Below, piece after piece: positions 25,671 to 35,042 of a DNA stretch of 64,000 nucleotides. Where the stretch lies: assembly GCF_002005305.1 (NCBI RefSeq), contig NZ_CP014782.1, forward strand, positions 2,356,001-2,420,000, given 5' to 3'. Below the pieces are notes generated by a model. It saw nothing but the letters and a program-made list of their open reading frames with translations, was not told where the DNA came from and did not search any database. This DNA comes from Shewanella psychrophila (lineage in GTDB: Bacteria > Pseudomonadota > Gammaproteobacteria > Enterobacterales > Shewanellaceae). A program made the position numbers and the translations under genes. Positions within the stretch are counted from its first letter, which is position 1, and each line of letters opens with the position of its first letter.

Positions 25671-26480
25671 CCACTTTAAACGTAAATTCTAACACCAGCG
25701 GCTGCTGAGAGCCTTTATTAAACCCGATCACGCAGGCCTGTGTCTCACCAAAATTAAAAACATTAGACTTAAGACTTTTGCTATAAGCGTTTTGCCACTC
25801 GATTAAGGAGAAATCATCAAATGCAATATTTTGAATTTTAGTTTGCATTTGTGCCTGACTGTCTTGAGAGTTTGGCGCTATTTCTAACAGGATCCAATAA
25901 CTTTTATAACCAATTCTGCTGTTGCGCCCTGAAGATGATTTTATTTTCAGACTCTATAACGCCGTGACCTCCTCAGCTGCCTATTGGGTGTTTCGCTTTG
26001 CAGATAGTTCAGATAAACGCATCGTCACATAAAATTTTTGTAACCCAACGGCGGGAGTTGGCTTGTAACCTTTTAAATAGATAGGAACAATCTCAGCCCG
26101 GTAGGGCTCTCCTTCATCGAGCCATACATACAAGATAAAACTGAGCTGAGTCAAATTGAAGTTTTGATCGAATATGAAGTTCCCCATGGAGTAGTCAATT
26201 AAGCGGTTTTGATATAACTCCCCCCCTTGAGCAACATGGGGATGATGAGCGATAGCAAGGGATGCACCTGTATCAATTACAGGTTTAAGCCTCTGTTCAG
26301 TCCCCCTATAGGCTCATTTTTATACTCTAAACTACCATGGCATTGTACTATGGTATGCTGACTAGCTTTGGTTTCTCGCTCCACGGTCGAGACAATGTTT
26401 TCTAAGCTACCATATCCATACCCTAAAGTTATAGCCTGTTCTGAATTAATAGCTGCAATGCAATTTTCTCATCCAGATTT
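25657..26480 (-). pseudogene. Decayed CapA-type (poly-gamma-glutamate synthesis/metallophosphatase family) gene
   Basis: The minus strand has recognisable CapA-family pieces: GYGYGSLENIVSTVE, HGSLEYKNEP, then IDTGASLAIAHHPHVAQ, DYSMGNFIFDQ and GYKPTPAVG. The reading frame shifts between NEP and GTEQ at a run of five G residues (about 26302-26306), and in-frame stops occur at 25981 and near 25958 before a last open segment ending at 25657 in the same frame. The N-terminal part is not recognisable. A pseudogene is the simplest reading; sequencing error in the G run would not remove the stops. The match to this D-glutamate neighbourhood is suggestive, since CapA proteins act on glutamate polymers. 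Confidence 0.68.
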
Positions 26481-26578
26481 CTTGGTAATAATTCACCTCC
26501 CTTGATATTTGCCCTTGATTTGAAAGAATATATTAGCTTTACTTACGGTAAAGAAAGAATCAATTCCATGGAGTAAAA

Positions 26579-27706
26579 GTGCCAGAAAAAACAGCGATTG
26601 TGCTCGGCGGCGGCGGTGCTAGGGCGGCATATCAGGTGGGTGTGCTCAAGGCCATAGTGCAATTTTACCCCCGTAATCACGGTATCCCCTTCAAGATAAT
26701 CTGCGGTACTTCAGCCGGAGCAATCAATGGAACTTCTATCGCCACCCATGCTTCCTGCTTTCATCTAGGAGTGCGTAAACTCGAGTGGGTATGGCGTAAC
26801 TTTCGTACCGAGAAGATATATAAATCTTCAGCCAGAGGAATACTGGGCCATTTGTGCAGGATGCTACTCATGAGCCTGCAAGATGACAGGATCAACACCA
26901 ATGCCGGTAGCCTGTTTAACAGTGATCCTCTGCGCGACATGCTCAATCAGCTCATCAATTTCATTCGCATCGACAGAAATATCGCCAGTGGTGCCCTCGA
27001 TGCCTTAAGTGTCGACGTGTCCTGCTATAACACCTCGAGATCGGTTACCTTCTTCCAGGGGAGTCATGATATTGCTAACTGGCATAGGGACAGACGCAGT
27101 GGTCAACGTACTCAACTAAACACAGACCATCTACTTGCTAGTTCTGCTATCCCACTAATTTTTCCCTCGGTTAAGCTCAACCAGGGCTATTATGGCGATG
27201 GCTCAGTGCATCAGCTCGCCCCCTTGAGCAGCCCAATTCATCTTGGTGCCAAAAAAATCTTGGTGATAAATTTAGAGAGTCCCCACAAACAGCTACCACA
27301 AGAGTTAGCCCATCACCCTAGGACTGCGACCATTACCGGTCACCTGCTCGATACCATTTTCTCAGATACGTTAAATAGTGATTTGGAGCGTCTAGAGCGG
27401 ATCAACAACACACTAGAGTTGATTCCTGAAGAGAAGAGAGAGTCACTGCCTCTCACCAAGATAGAAACCTTAGTCATCAAGCCCAGTGAAGACTTAAGTC
27501 AGCTGGCGTCCTATTACTATAAAGCGATGCCGACGGCGGTGAAAGCTATGCTCAGACCTATCGGCATAAAACAGGATACCGATTCGAGTATCGTTTCCTA
27601 CCTGCTGTTCGAACAGGCTTACTGCAGCGCCCTTATTGACTTAGGTTATCAGGACGCCATGTGCCAAATAGATGAGCTTAGTGACTTCTTCGGGATAACT
27701 AAATAG
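26579..27706 (+). CDS. Patatin-like phospholipase
   Basis: A 375-residue patatin-family lipid acyl hydrolase, probably cytosolic or membrane associated. The oxyanion loop GGGGARAAYQVG (residues 10-21), nucleophile elbow GTSAG (Ser45) and the catalytic-Asp motif YYGDGS (about residue 207) make a complete Ser-Asp dyad. No signal peptide. The start is a GTG with GGAG five bases upstream. It is convergent with the SGNH hydrolase gene, two bases apart, so the two genes share almost no intergenic space. Substrate not determinable. Confidence 0.9.
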   Translation: MPEKTAIVLGGGGARAAYQVGVLKAIVQFYPRNHGIPFKIICGTSAGAINGTSIATHASCFHLGVRKLEWVWRNFRTEKIYKSSARGILGHLCRMLLMSLQDDRINTNAGSLFNSDPLRDMLNQLINFIRIDRNIASGALDALSVDVSCYNTSRSVTFFQGSHDIANWHRDRRSGQRTQLNTDHLLASSAIPLIFPSVKLNQGYYGDGSVHQLAPLSSPIHLGAKKILVINLESPHKQLPQELAHHPRTATITGHLLDTIFSDTLNSDLERLERINNTLELIPEEKRESLPLTKIETLVIKPSEDLSQLASYYYKAMPTAVKAMLRPIGIKQDTDSSIVSYLLFEQAYCSALIDLGYQDAMCQIDELSDFFGITK

Positions 27707-27708
27707 CA

Positions 27709-28524
27709 CTATTGAAGCTCAATTCTCTTTTCGATGGCCTTAGCAGCTGTGCCTCCCCAAAGCCGATATACGTCTGCTCCTGGGTGGAAGCCATCACTGG
27801 CCATATCCGACGCTATCGGCATAAGGGGGATAATGACCAGCTCACACTCACTTTCAAGCTCGATAAGCGACACTAGCTTACGATTAAATTCCGATGCTCT
27901 CAGTCCCAGAAACCATCTTAATGGCTGGGGTAAGGCAGGAAAACAGTGCATGGGCGGTACTGCTGTCATCAAGATATGTTTGGCAGCAAATTTTGATTTA
28001 AGTAATGTAATTAACCGCACCTGCTGAGCTATCCAATGGCTCTCTCTTATCGGGCTCAAGAGGTCGTTGACCCCAAGCGAGACCAATACTACATCGATAT
28101 CAGGTCCGCCATTATCATTTAAACTATTGCCATCTATATTCTTATCTTGTGGGCTATAGTCGTCAAGAAAACTAGCCTCCGAGCTGTCCACGGATAAAGA
28201 GTCGGCTTGAAAAGGTCGCCCTTGTAACGTCTCGATAAGATCTTCCGTGGTATTGCCCGATTTCGCTACCAGAGACCAATCTACGCAATATTTCTGTGCC
28301 AGAATCCGAGTCAAACAGCCACTGAGAGCATCTTCTTGGGTCTCGACACCGACTCCAGCCGCAGCAGAGTCTCCAACTACCAGTACACTCAGAGGCCTGC
28401 CTTCTCCTAAGCGACCACTGCGTCCCCCAGTAGCTTCAGCCAAAATAGGTATATTTTTGCGCACTAACCTCCCCTGTATAAGTAACAGGGGAGCAAGTAT
28501 TAAAAACACAAAATAATAGAACAT
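27709..28524 (-). CDS. SGNH/GDSL-family hydrolase with N-terminal anchor
   Basis: An esterase/lipase-type SGNH hydrolase, likely facing the periplasm. Block I GDSAAAGVG, block III GVNDL and block V DGFHP carry the Ser, Asn and Asp/His residues. The N terminus MFYYFVFLILAPLLLIQG is a hydrophobic anchor or uncleaved signal. The start at 28524 has AAGGAG five bases upstream; 11 further codons are open before it. Downstream of the DUF885 gene, 50 bp away on the same strand, probably one transcript. Confidence 0.87.
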   Translation of the reverse strand: MFYYFVFLILAPLLLIQGRLVRKNIPILAEATGGRSGRLGEGRPLSVLVVGDSAAAGVGVETQEDALSGCLTRILAQKYCVDWSLVAKSGNTTEDLIETLQGRPFQADSLSVDSSEASFLDDYSPQDKNIDGNSLNDNGGPDIDVVLVSLGVNDLLSPIRESHWIAQQVRLITLLKSKFAAKHILMTAVPPMHCFPALPQPLRWFLGLRASEFNRKLVSLIELESECELVIIPLMPIASDMASDGFHPGADVYRLWGGTAAKAIEKRIELQ

Positions 28525-28573
28525 GGCTTCTCCTTGTCTGGCACGAATTACATGCATTAACTAATAGCCTAGT

Positions 28574-30406
28574 CTAATTTTTTGCGATAAGTGAATCCCC
28601 AATATAACGATCGACAAGTCTCTCAAGGATATCTAAGGGAACGGCACCATTTTTCAATATTATGTCGTGAAAGTCTCGTAAATTAAACTTATCACCCAAA
28701 GCCTGTTTAGCTTTTTCTCGCAGAGATAAAATCTTCATCATGCCAACTTTGTAAGAAGTAGCCTGACCAGGCATCACGATATAGCGTTCAACCTCAGACA
28801 CCACATCGCTATCGGCCATGCCGGTATTGAGCTTCATATATTCTATGGCCTCCTCTCTTGTCCAACGCTTATGGTGAATACCGGTATCCACCACCAGACG
28901 TACCCCGCGAAATAGCTCGGCTTGCAGCCTACCTATATTATCGAAAGGGTCATCCTGAAAACCTAACTCCCAAGCCACTTGTTCAGAGTAAAGTGCCCAG
29001 CCTTCTGAGTAAGCGGTAAAAGGTGCCATCTTGCGAATAAATGGCATATTCTCCAGCTCCATTGCTACCGCTACTTGAAAATGATGCCCGGGTATTGCTT
29101 CATGGTAGGCAAGAGTTCGCATACTGTATTTAGGCGTTGCCTTAATATCATAGAGGTTAGCGAAGAAGCGGCCTGGACGACTGCCATCCAGCGCAGGGGG
29201 CTGATAATAAGCGCCAGGGGCTGTTTTCTCTTTAAATTCAGGGATGCGCACGACTTCCATACCGGCTTGAGGACGAATTCTAAATGCATCATCCAATCCC
29301 ATATTGATCTCATCGAGGATTTTTTGATAATCGACTAAGATCTGCTCGCGACCTTCATCACTGTCTTCGTAGTAAAACTTAGGATCTGCCGCCATGGTTT
29401 CAATCGCAGTAAAGAAGCCATTATCAACCCCATAACCCTCAGATTCTAAGATGACTAATATCTCAGACTGGAGTCGAGCAACCTCTAAAAGACCCATATT
29501 GTGGATCTCATCCGGGGTATAATCTGTGGTGGTAAAAAACTTGAGTGATAGCTGATAAGCAGACTCGCCATCGGGAAGGTGCCAGATCCCGTCATCGGTT
29601 CCTGCCTTTGCCTCAAGCTCGGTAAAGTAATCGATAAACAGGCCATAAGCCGGATAAACATAGTCTTGAATACGTTCCTGCGCCGACAATAAGATACTTG
29701 CCTGCTCTTGAATAGGAATATCCCCCACTTCGGCTAGTTTACTCTGCAATGAAGTGTAGAGTATATTATCTTTAATAGGCGTATCAACAAACCCCTTCAT
29801 CTCAGTCAGAACACGCTCGATTACAAAACGCGGTGGAATGATCCCCTTCAGCTCCCTGATCCTTAATCCCAGCAAGTTCTGCTCAAATTTAAGTTTCACC
29901 TTCTGTAGTCGGGACAGGTAATGCTCAGCATCCTCGATTGAGTTAACCTGATGCTGAGATTCCATAAAACTAGGATAGCCGTTTTGAATACCAAAAAGCT
30001 GATTCACTGGATAGTTATGGTAACGAAAGGCCTTCGCATCATCAGAAAAACTGAGTAAATATAGGGCTATCTCCTTAGTCAGTAGCTCATTTTCATCGAG
30101 AGTAGCATCATCGTAAGTCAGCAAGGTCTGGTGAATATCGTCAAGCTGGACAAATAGCTCATCGGCCTTCTCAGGCCTATCATCATCGAGCTCTGCATTA
30201 TGACCATTGATGCCAACAGACTCGAGAAAGCCTAAGGATGTTAAGGTTTCTGGACTCTCAAAGGCAATCTTTATCAAGGTGCGATCTAAGAAGGCACGAA
30301 ACATGATAGGTTTCTTAGCAAACCATTCATGGGCCGTAAAAACGCTAACAGAAACCAAGATAATGAGCAGAATTAGCCCGGAATATTTGAGGAGTTTTTT
30401 GAACAT
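28574..30406 (-). CDS. DUF885 family protein, putative zinc peptidase
   Basis: A 610-residue protein of the DUF885 family, which resembles gluzincin peptidases. The metal motif YHEAIPGHH lies at about residue 432, with a downstream ALYSEQVAWELG helix that may hold the third ligand. An N-terminal transmembrane segment (about residues 8-25) anchors it with the large domain outside the cytoplasm. No substrate is known to me. Probably co-transcribed with the SGNH hydrolase gene. Confidence 0.85.
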   Translation of the reverse strand: MFKKLLKYSGLILLIILVSVSVFTAHEWFAKKPIMFRAFLDRTLIKIAFESPETLTSLGFLESVGINGHNAELDDDRPEKADELFVQLDDIHQTLLTYDDATLDENELLTKEIALYLLSFSDDAKAFRYHNYPVNQLFGIQNGYPSFMESQHQVNSIEDAEHYLSRLQKVKLKFEQNLLGLRIRELKGIIPPRFVIERVLTEMKGFVDTPIKDNILYTSLQSKLAEVGDIPIQEQASILLSAQERIQDYVYPAYGLFIDYFTELEAKAGTDDGIWHLPDGESAYQLSLKFFTTTDYTPDEIHNMGLLEVARLQSEILVILESEGYGVDNGFFTAIETMAADPKFYYEDSDEGREQILVDYQKILDEINMGLDDAFRIRPQAGMEVVRIPEFKEKTAPGAYYQPPALDGSRPGRFFANLYDIKATPKYSMRTLAYHEAIPGHHFQVAVAMELENMPFIRKMAPFTAYSEGWALYSEQVAWELGFQDDPFDNIGRLQAELFRGVRLVVDTGIHHKRWTREEAIEYMKLNTGMADSDVVSEVERYIVMPGQATSYKVGMMKILSLREKAKQALGDKFNLRDFHDIILKNGAVPLDILERLVDRYIGDSLIAKN

Positions 30407-30546
30407 GACAGTCCCTGTTGTCTGATTGTTACCGACAACAGGGTACCATTAGAAATTGAAACTTAACAAATTAGTTACAGTTAAATTAAATTATGCTAAA
30501 TGAGCTTCTGCAACTGATGCACTCTTGTTGCCACTCCCTTCTACCT

Positions 30547-32496
30547 TTAGCCTTGTAATAGATGAATCTCGGCTTTTTCGATACGTCTTGGCTTACCCAG
30601 AATAATCAGGGTATCACCCGAACGTATGATCCAATCGAGCGCCGGACTTTCAACTTCGGCCCCACTGCGTCTCACGGCCCGTAACTCGACTCTTAGCTTC
30701 TCCCAGGGGATCTCCGCTAAAGTCATGCCTACGGCACTGGCCCCCTTAGGTAGAGCGACAGCGTGAAGATGCTCCAAGGTGAAATCTGTCTCGGCGCCGG
30801 AGAAGAAGCCATGAAGATACTTGTAATGGTTACGGCGCTCATACTCTAAACGCTTGAGTATACGCGTTAGCGGTACTCCGCATTGATACAGAACTTGAGA
30901 GACCAACATTAAGCTGCCTTCCAAGGTTTCAGGGATCACCTGACTCGCACCCGCTTTTTCGAGCTCTTCCATGCCAGTGTCGTCTCGGGTACGTACTAAA
31001 ATTTTAGCCTCGGGTGCCAGCTGACGACAGAGAGGTAACACCTCTTCCAAGATACGACTGCTGCTGAAGGTCAGTACGATTAACTTAGCCTCCCTAATCT
31101 TGGCCTGCTTGAGTATGCTTCTCTTACACACATCACCGAAATACACAGGCTCACCGGCCTTTCGCGCCTCTGAAACTCGGGTAGGATCTAAATCCAACAC
31201 AAGAAAAGGAACCGCTTCTGTCTTCATAAAACGCGCAATAGTCTGACCAACACGTCCATAGCCCAATATCAAGACTAGATCATTTTGATGCTCGATTTTA
31301 GGTTCTATGGCTAAGGTTTTCTCTCCCTTAGATTTAACCCCTTGCAGCCTGCGGGCGATATCAGGACTATGACGCACTAGCCAAGGAGCGATGGCCATAG
31401 ATAATACCGCCACCATCACCAGCTTAGTACTGAGCTCGATATCAAGCAGTTCATAATTCACCGCCAATGCCAGCACCACAAAACTAAATTCACCCACCTG
31501 AGCTAAGCTCAAAGCTGTGGATACCGAGATCCTAAATGACTCTTTCGCCAGCCTGAGCAAGGCAAACACCACCAAGGCCTTGCCTACGATCACGGCGATG
31601 AGGATAATTAAAATCTGCCACCAGAACTGCAGTACCAGTGAAAAATCTATTAACATGCCGATAGAGATGAAGAACAAGCCCATCAAAAGATCCCTGAAGG
31701 GTCTAATATCAGCCTCTAACTGGCGCTTATATTGGCTTTCTCCTAACAACATACCCGCCATAAAGGCGCCTAACGCCATAGATAAGCCTAACCATTGGGT
31801 TAATGCACCTGTCAGCAAAGCCACCACTAGTGTCGACAACATAAAAAGTTCATTGGAGCGGGAACGAGCCACTTCATCGAATAGCCTAGGTAAGCCCCAC
31901 TTACCGAACGCCATCAGGGCAATAAAGGCCAATACCCCTTCGGCCATAGCGTAACCTATGCTTTGTATCGACAAGGTCTCACCACCAGAGGCGAGTAGAG
32001 GCAGCAAGATTAACAGAGGGACAACCGCAAGATCTTGAAATAACAACACACTGACCGAAAGCTCGCCATGGCGGCGTCTGAGCCAACCTTGCTCGTTTAG
32101 CAGCTTAAGCACTATGGCAGTCGACGAGAGTGCTATTGCAGACCCCACAACCAGTGACTCCACTATGCTCAGGGAACTGAGCAGTGAAATACAGGTTGCC
32201 AATAAAGTAGTGACCACCACTTGAGCACTACCGAGTCCAAATACCGTACGTCTCATGGCCCAAAGCCTTGGCAGAGAGAACTCTAAGCCAAGACTAAACA
32301 TCAACAAGACAACACCCAGCTCCGCTACCGATTGCATTTGATGCTGACTAAACCAATTGAAACCTGATGGCCCACTGATCACCCCTGTGACAAGGTATGC
32401 CAAGATAGCAGGCAAGCCCGCCCGCCTAAGTAAGGCTATGGAGATGATCGCGATGACAAGCATCGATAGAACCTGGATAAGAAAACTGTGTTCCAT
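30547..32496 (-). CDS. CPA2-family cation:proton antiporter with RCK domains (KefB/YbaL-type)
   Basis: A 649-residue inner-membrane monovalent cation antiporter. The membrane part (about residues 1-385) has the KefB/RosB-like helices with LSSTAIVLKLL and the SMALGAFMAGMLLGES stretch. It is followed by a TrkA-N/RCK domain with the Rossmann motif GYGRVGQTIARFM and a C-terminal TrkA-C domain after residue 560. The RCK domain implies gating by a nucleotide. No KefF/KefG ancillary gene is adjacent, so a glutathione-gated Kef function is not supported and a YbaL-type label is safer. Confidence 0.9.
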   Translation of the reverse strand: MEHSFLIQVLSMLVIAIISIALLRRAGLPAILAYLVTGVISGPSGFNWFSQHQMQSVAELGVVLLMFSLGLEFSLPRLWAMRRTVFGLGSAQVVVTTLLATCISLLSSLSIVESLVVGSAIALSSTAIVLKLLNEQGWLRRRHGELSVSVLLFQDLAVVPLLILLPLLASGGETLSIQSIGYAMAEGVLAFIALMAFGKWGLPRLFDEVARSRSNELFMLSTLVVALLTGALTQWLGLSMALGAFMAGMLLGESQYKRQLEADIRPFRDLLMGLFFISIGMLIDFSLVLQFWWQILIILIAVIVGKALVVFALLRLAKESFRISVSTALSLAQVGEFSFVVLALAVNYELLDIELSTKLVMVAVLSMAIAPWLVRHSPDIARRLQGVKSKGEKTLAIEPKIEHQNDLVLILGYGRVGQTIARFMKTEAVPFLVLDLDPTRVSEARKAGEPVYFGDVCKRSILKQAKIREAKLIVLTFSSSRILEEVLPLCRQLAPEAKILVRTRDDTGMEELEKAGASQVIPETLEGSLMLVSQVLYQCGVPLTRILKRLEYERRNHYKYLHGFFSGAETDFTLEHLHAVALPKGASAVGMTLAEIPWEKLRVELRAVRRSGAEVESPALDWIIRSGDTLIILGKPRRIEKAEIHLLQG

Positions 32497-32681
32497 TCTA
32501 AATTTGAACTCCGAGTCAAAATACTGGCATGGTTTTTTATATCACTGACACTGAAAGATTAACTGAATGACAAATAAAGACAAATTTAATTAACATTAAT
32601 TTAGGCATAGTTTTTGCTAGTTATTCTCCATGAACGAGGATAGTTAACCTCAGTAATACCGCCATCGATGGAGCATTCATT

Positions 32682-33563
32682 ATGGACTTTGGCCTAGCAA
32701 CAGACTTTTATTCTAATGAACTAAGATATCAACCTGAGTTACTTGACTCCCAGAGTCGGGATCCAGATCTGGTACAAATCATTCAACATCTACATGAAAG
32801 TTTAGATCCCAGGACAGTTTTTGCCTGTTTCGGCAAGATCATGGGACAACACTTGCCTATTTCCGGTATTAAGCTGAGATACAACAAATACCAGTTCACT
32901 TGGGGTACACACCAAGGGCTTTCCATCAAGCAGCAACTGGTACATCAAGGTAATACGGCGCGTCTCGAATACAATTTAGCCTCTCCTTTGATGCCTTCAC
33001 AAGCAAAGCAATTACAACTGTTGCAAACCTTAGTAATATTACCCTTGTTTAATGCCACTCAATTTCAAGAGATGTCGCAGCAGGCGATGTATGATTCACT
33101 CACCAGGCTGGGTAATCGTCATTACTATATCGAGAGCCTCAAGAAAGCCATAGCGACATCCACTCGACACACTAATGCTTTATCCATTGTGATCTTAGAT
33201 CTCGATAACTTTAAGATGCTAAATGATGTACACGGACACCAATTTGGCGACACTGTACTCTCAGAGTTTGGCCAGCTGCTCACTAAAGCCATCAGAGATA
33301 CCGATCAGGCGTTTCGTGTGGGAGGTGATGAATTTGTTGTAGTAGTCCGGGGGAATTTGACTGCTGCCGAGATCTTATGCCAGCGAGTACTAGAGGCCAT
33401 GTCTAAACTGCCGCTATTTGAGAAACATCAAGTACAAACCAGCTTAGGCATATCACAATGGAAGAGCGATGAATCTGCTACATCCTTGTATGAGAGAGCA
33501 GATAAAGCACTCTATCGGGCAAAAGCGGCTGGCCGTAGATGTTATAGAGCAGACTTGAGTTAA
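32682..33563 (+). CDS. Diguanylate cyclase (GGDEF)
   Basis: Makes cyclic di-GMP. The C-terminal GGDEF domain has the intact signature RVGGDEF at about residues 213-219 and, five residues earlier, RDTD, a proper inhibitory I-site for product feedback. The N-terminal 130 residues look like a degenerate sensor domain of unknown type. No membrane segment is seen. A GGAG lies 8 bases before the ATG. Single gene, convergent with tilS. Confidence 0.93.
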   Translation: MDFGLATDFYSNELRYQPELLDSQSRDPDLVQIIQHLHESLDPRTVFACFGKIMGQHLPISGIKLRYNKYQFTWGTHQGLSIKQQLVHQGNTARLEYNLASPLMPSQAKQLQLLQTLVILPLFNATQFQEMSQQAMYDSLTRLGNRHYYIESLKKAIATSTRHTNALSIVILDLDNFKMLNDVHGHQFGDTVLSEFGQLLTKAIRDTDQAFRVGGDEFVVVVRGNLTAAEILCQRVLEAMSKLPLFEKHQVQTSLGISQWKSDESATSLYERADKALYRAKAAGRRCYRADLS

Positions 33564-33638
33564 TTCGATACGAGTCTGATGTACATGTTTATGCCAATAT
33601 GGAAGTGAATCTAGCCAAAGCCACCAGCGCTGGACGTA

Positions 33639-35042
33639 CTAAACCTGATGTGGGGTGAACACTAACCCGAGCTCACCTTGTTCGCATACGTATTCGGTGT
33701 CTATCCAATAACCCACGGCACACACTAGTTGCTCTCCGTAAAAAATACAGGGCACTCTTTCTCTCTCCCATGGTGGAATGTCATATTCTTGCCATAATTT
33801 TTTCAGCTCTCTGGCTTTAACTCTATCGCTAGGATGACACCTGGTACTTCCCTTAACTGAAAAGCGAATGCTAACTTGCAGTCCCATCTCAGGAAGACGC
33901 ACCCTGTCTGAGTTGTTCACCTTAGTTATCGACAGCCTATTACGCACGGATAAGAGAAGACTAATATCTACATCTTTATCTAATAAACTGCTGGTGTCGA
34001 CCTCGATAAACTTCCGAACATGCGGCTCACATTTTTCATCCGCTACCGACGAAAGATAAGCACGGCCCTGGTAGCGTCTAATCAATAATGTACCCATTCG
34101 AAGCTCGATCTTGGCATCACGCCTTGCCGTCAATAATTGAGACAGAGATTGAGCTAATTGAGTCTGGGATGGTGGAGCAAAGCCTAATCTGTTTATAAAA
34201 CCTCTAAAGAGCAATGATTGCCAGCTGACACTCTGCTCGGCAAGAAGCCCTAAGTCGAGAGAATCCCCCCACTCACTGGATGAGATAAAAGCGGGTAAGC
34301 GTTCACTCACTTCATTGTCGATAACGGCCTGTTGCTGGGCACATAGAAATGCACTACGACTCGCAGTTGTCGCGATAGCTCCCCAACGGGCTTTGAGTCT
34401 GGGGATAATCTCTAAGCGAAGAAAGTTACGGTCATACTTGTCATCGCTATTACTCTCATCGGTAATATGAACCAGTCCAAGCCCCTTGGCTTTCATCTCG
34501 ATCTGCTCGCGGCTGATGGATAAAAGAGGTCGAATTATGTGTTTATCACCATCGAAAACTTGCGTGCTTCCCATCGCCGATAGCCCCTTAGGACCTAGGC
34601 CTCGCTTTAATGCCAAGAGCACAGTTTCAAGCTGGTCATCCAGATGATGCCCTGTCAACAATGCATCACCAGACACCATCTCTGATTTTATTGCATCATA
34701 ACGTGAACTTCTCGCCTCGGCCTCGACGCTCTTACGCGGGCCAGTATCCACCACGATCCGTTTGATACTATTGGGGATCCCGTAAAAGTCAGCCCTTGAC
34801 TCACAATGGCTCGCCCAAGCATCGGCATTATCACTCAGACCATGATGAACATGAATCAACAAGTAACGGTACTGGGTATGCTCTCTGGCAAACTCAGAAA
34901 GGCCTAGCGCTAACAGCTCAGAATCGACACCACCACTGTAAGCGAGGACTAACTTAGCGCCCGGTTTAATTCCCGATGACTCGACGAGGTCAGCGATTAA
35001 ATCGGCGACATCGAAGTCGTTTTTTATTCCATCCGGTGACAT
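33639..35042 (-). CDS. tilS: tRNA(Ile)-lysidine synthase
   Basis: Modifies C34 of tRNA-Ile(CAU) to lysidine, changing its decoding from AUG to AUA; essential. The PP-loop SGGVDS is at residues 36-41, followed by HVHHGL and GHHLDDQLET, and the TilS C-terminal domain is seen to about residue 460 of 467. Its ATG directly touches the dnaE stop (TAAATG), so translation is likely coupled. In E. coli accA stands between dnaE and tilS; here it does not. Confidence 0.95.
   Translation of the reverse strand: MSPDGIKNDFDVADLIADLVESSGIKPGAKLVLAYSGGVDSELLALGLSEFAREHTQYRYLLIHVHHGLSDNADAWASHCESRADFYGIPNSIKRIVVDTGPRKSVEAEARSSRYDAIKSEMVSGDALLTGHHLDDQLETVLLALKRGLGPKGLSAMGSTQVFDGDKHIIRPLLSISREQIEMKAKGLGLVHITDESNSDDKYDRNFLRLEIIPRLKARWGAIATTASRSAFLCAQQQAVIDNEVSERLPAFISSSEWGDSLDLGLLAEQSVSWQSLLFRGFINRLGFAPPSQTQLAQSLSQLLTARRDAKIELRMGTLLIRRYQGRAYLSSVADEKCEPHVRKFIEVDTSSLLDKDVDISLLLSVRNRLSITKVNNSDRVRLPEMGLQVSIRFSVKGSTRCHPSDRVKARELKKLWQEYDIPPWERERVPCIFYGEQLVCAVGYWIDTEYVCEQGELGLVFTPHQV

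Noticed and set aside
30547..32496. Naming the CPA2 antiporter kefB or kefC
   Set aside because: No ancillary kefF/kefG gene is adjacent and no glutathione-site motif could be confirmed by eye.
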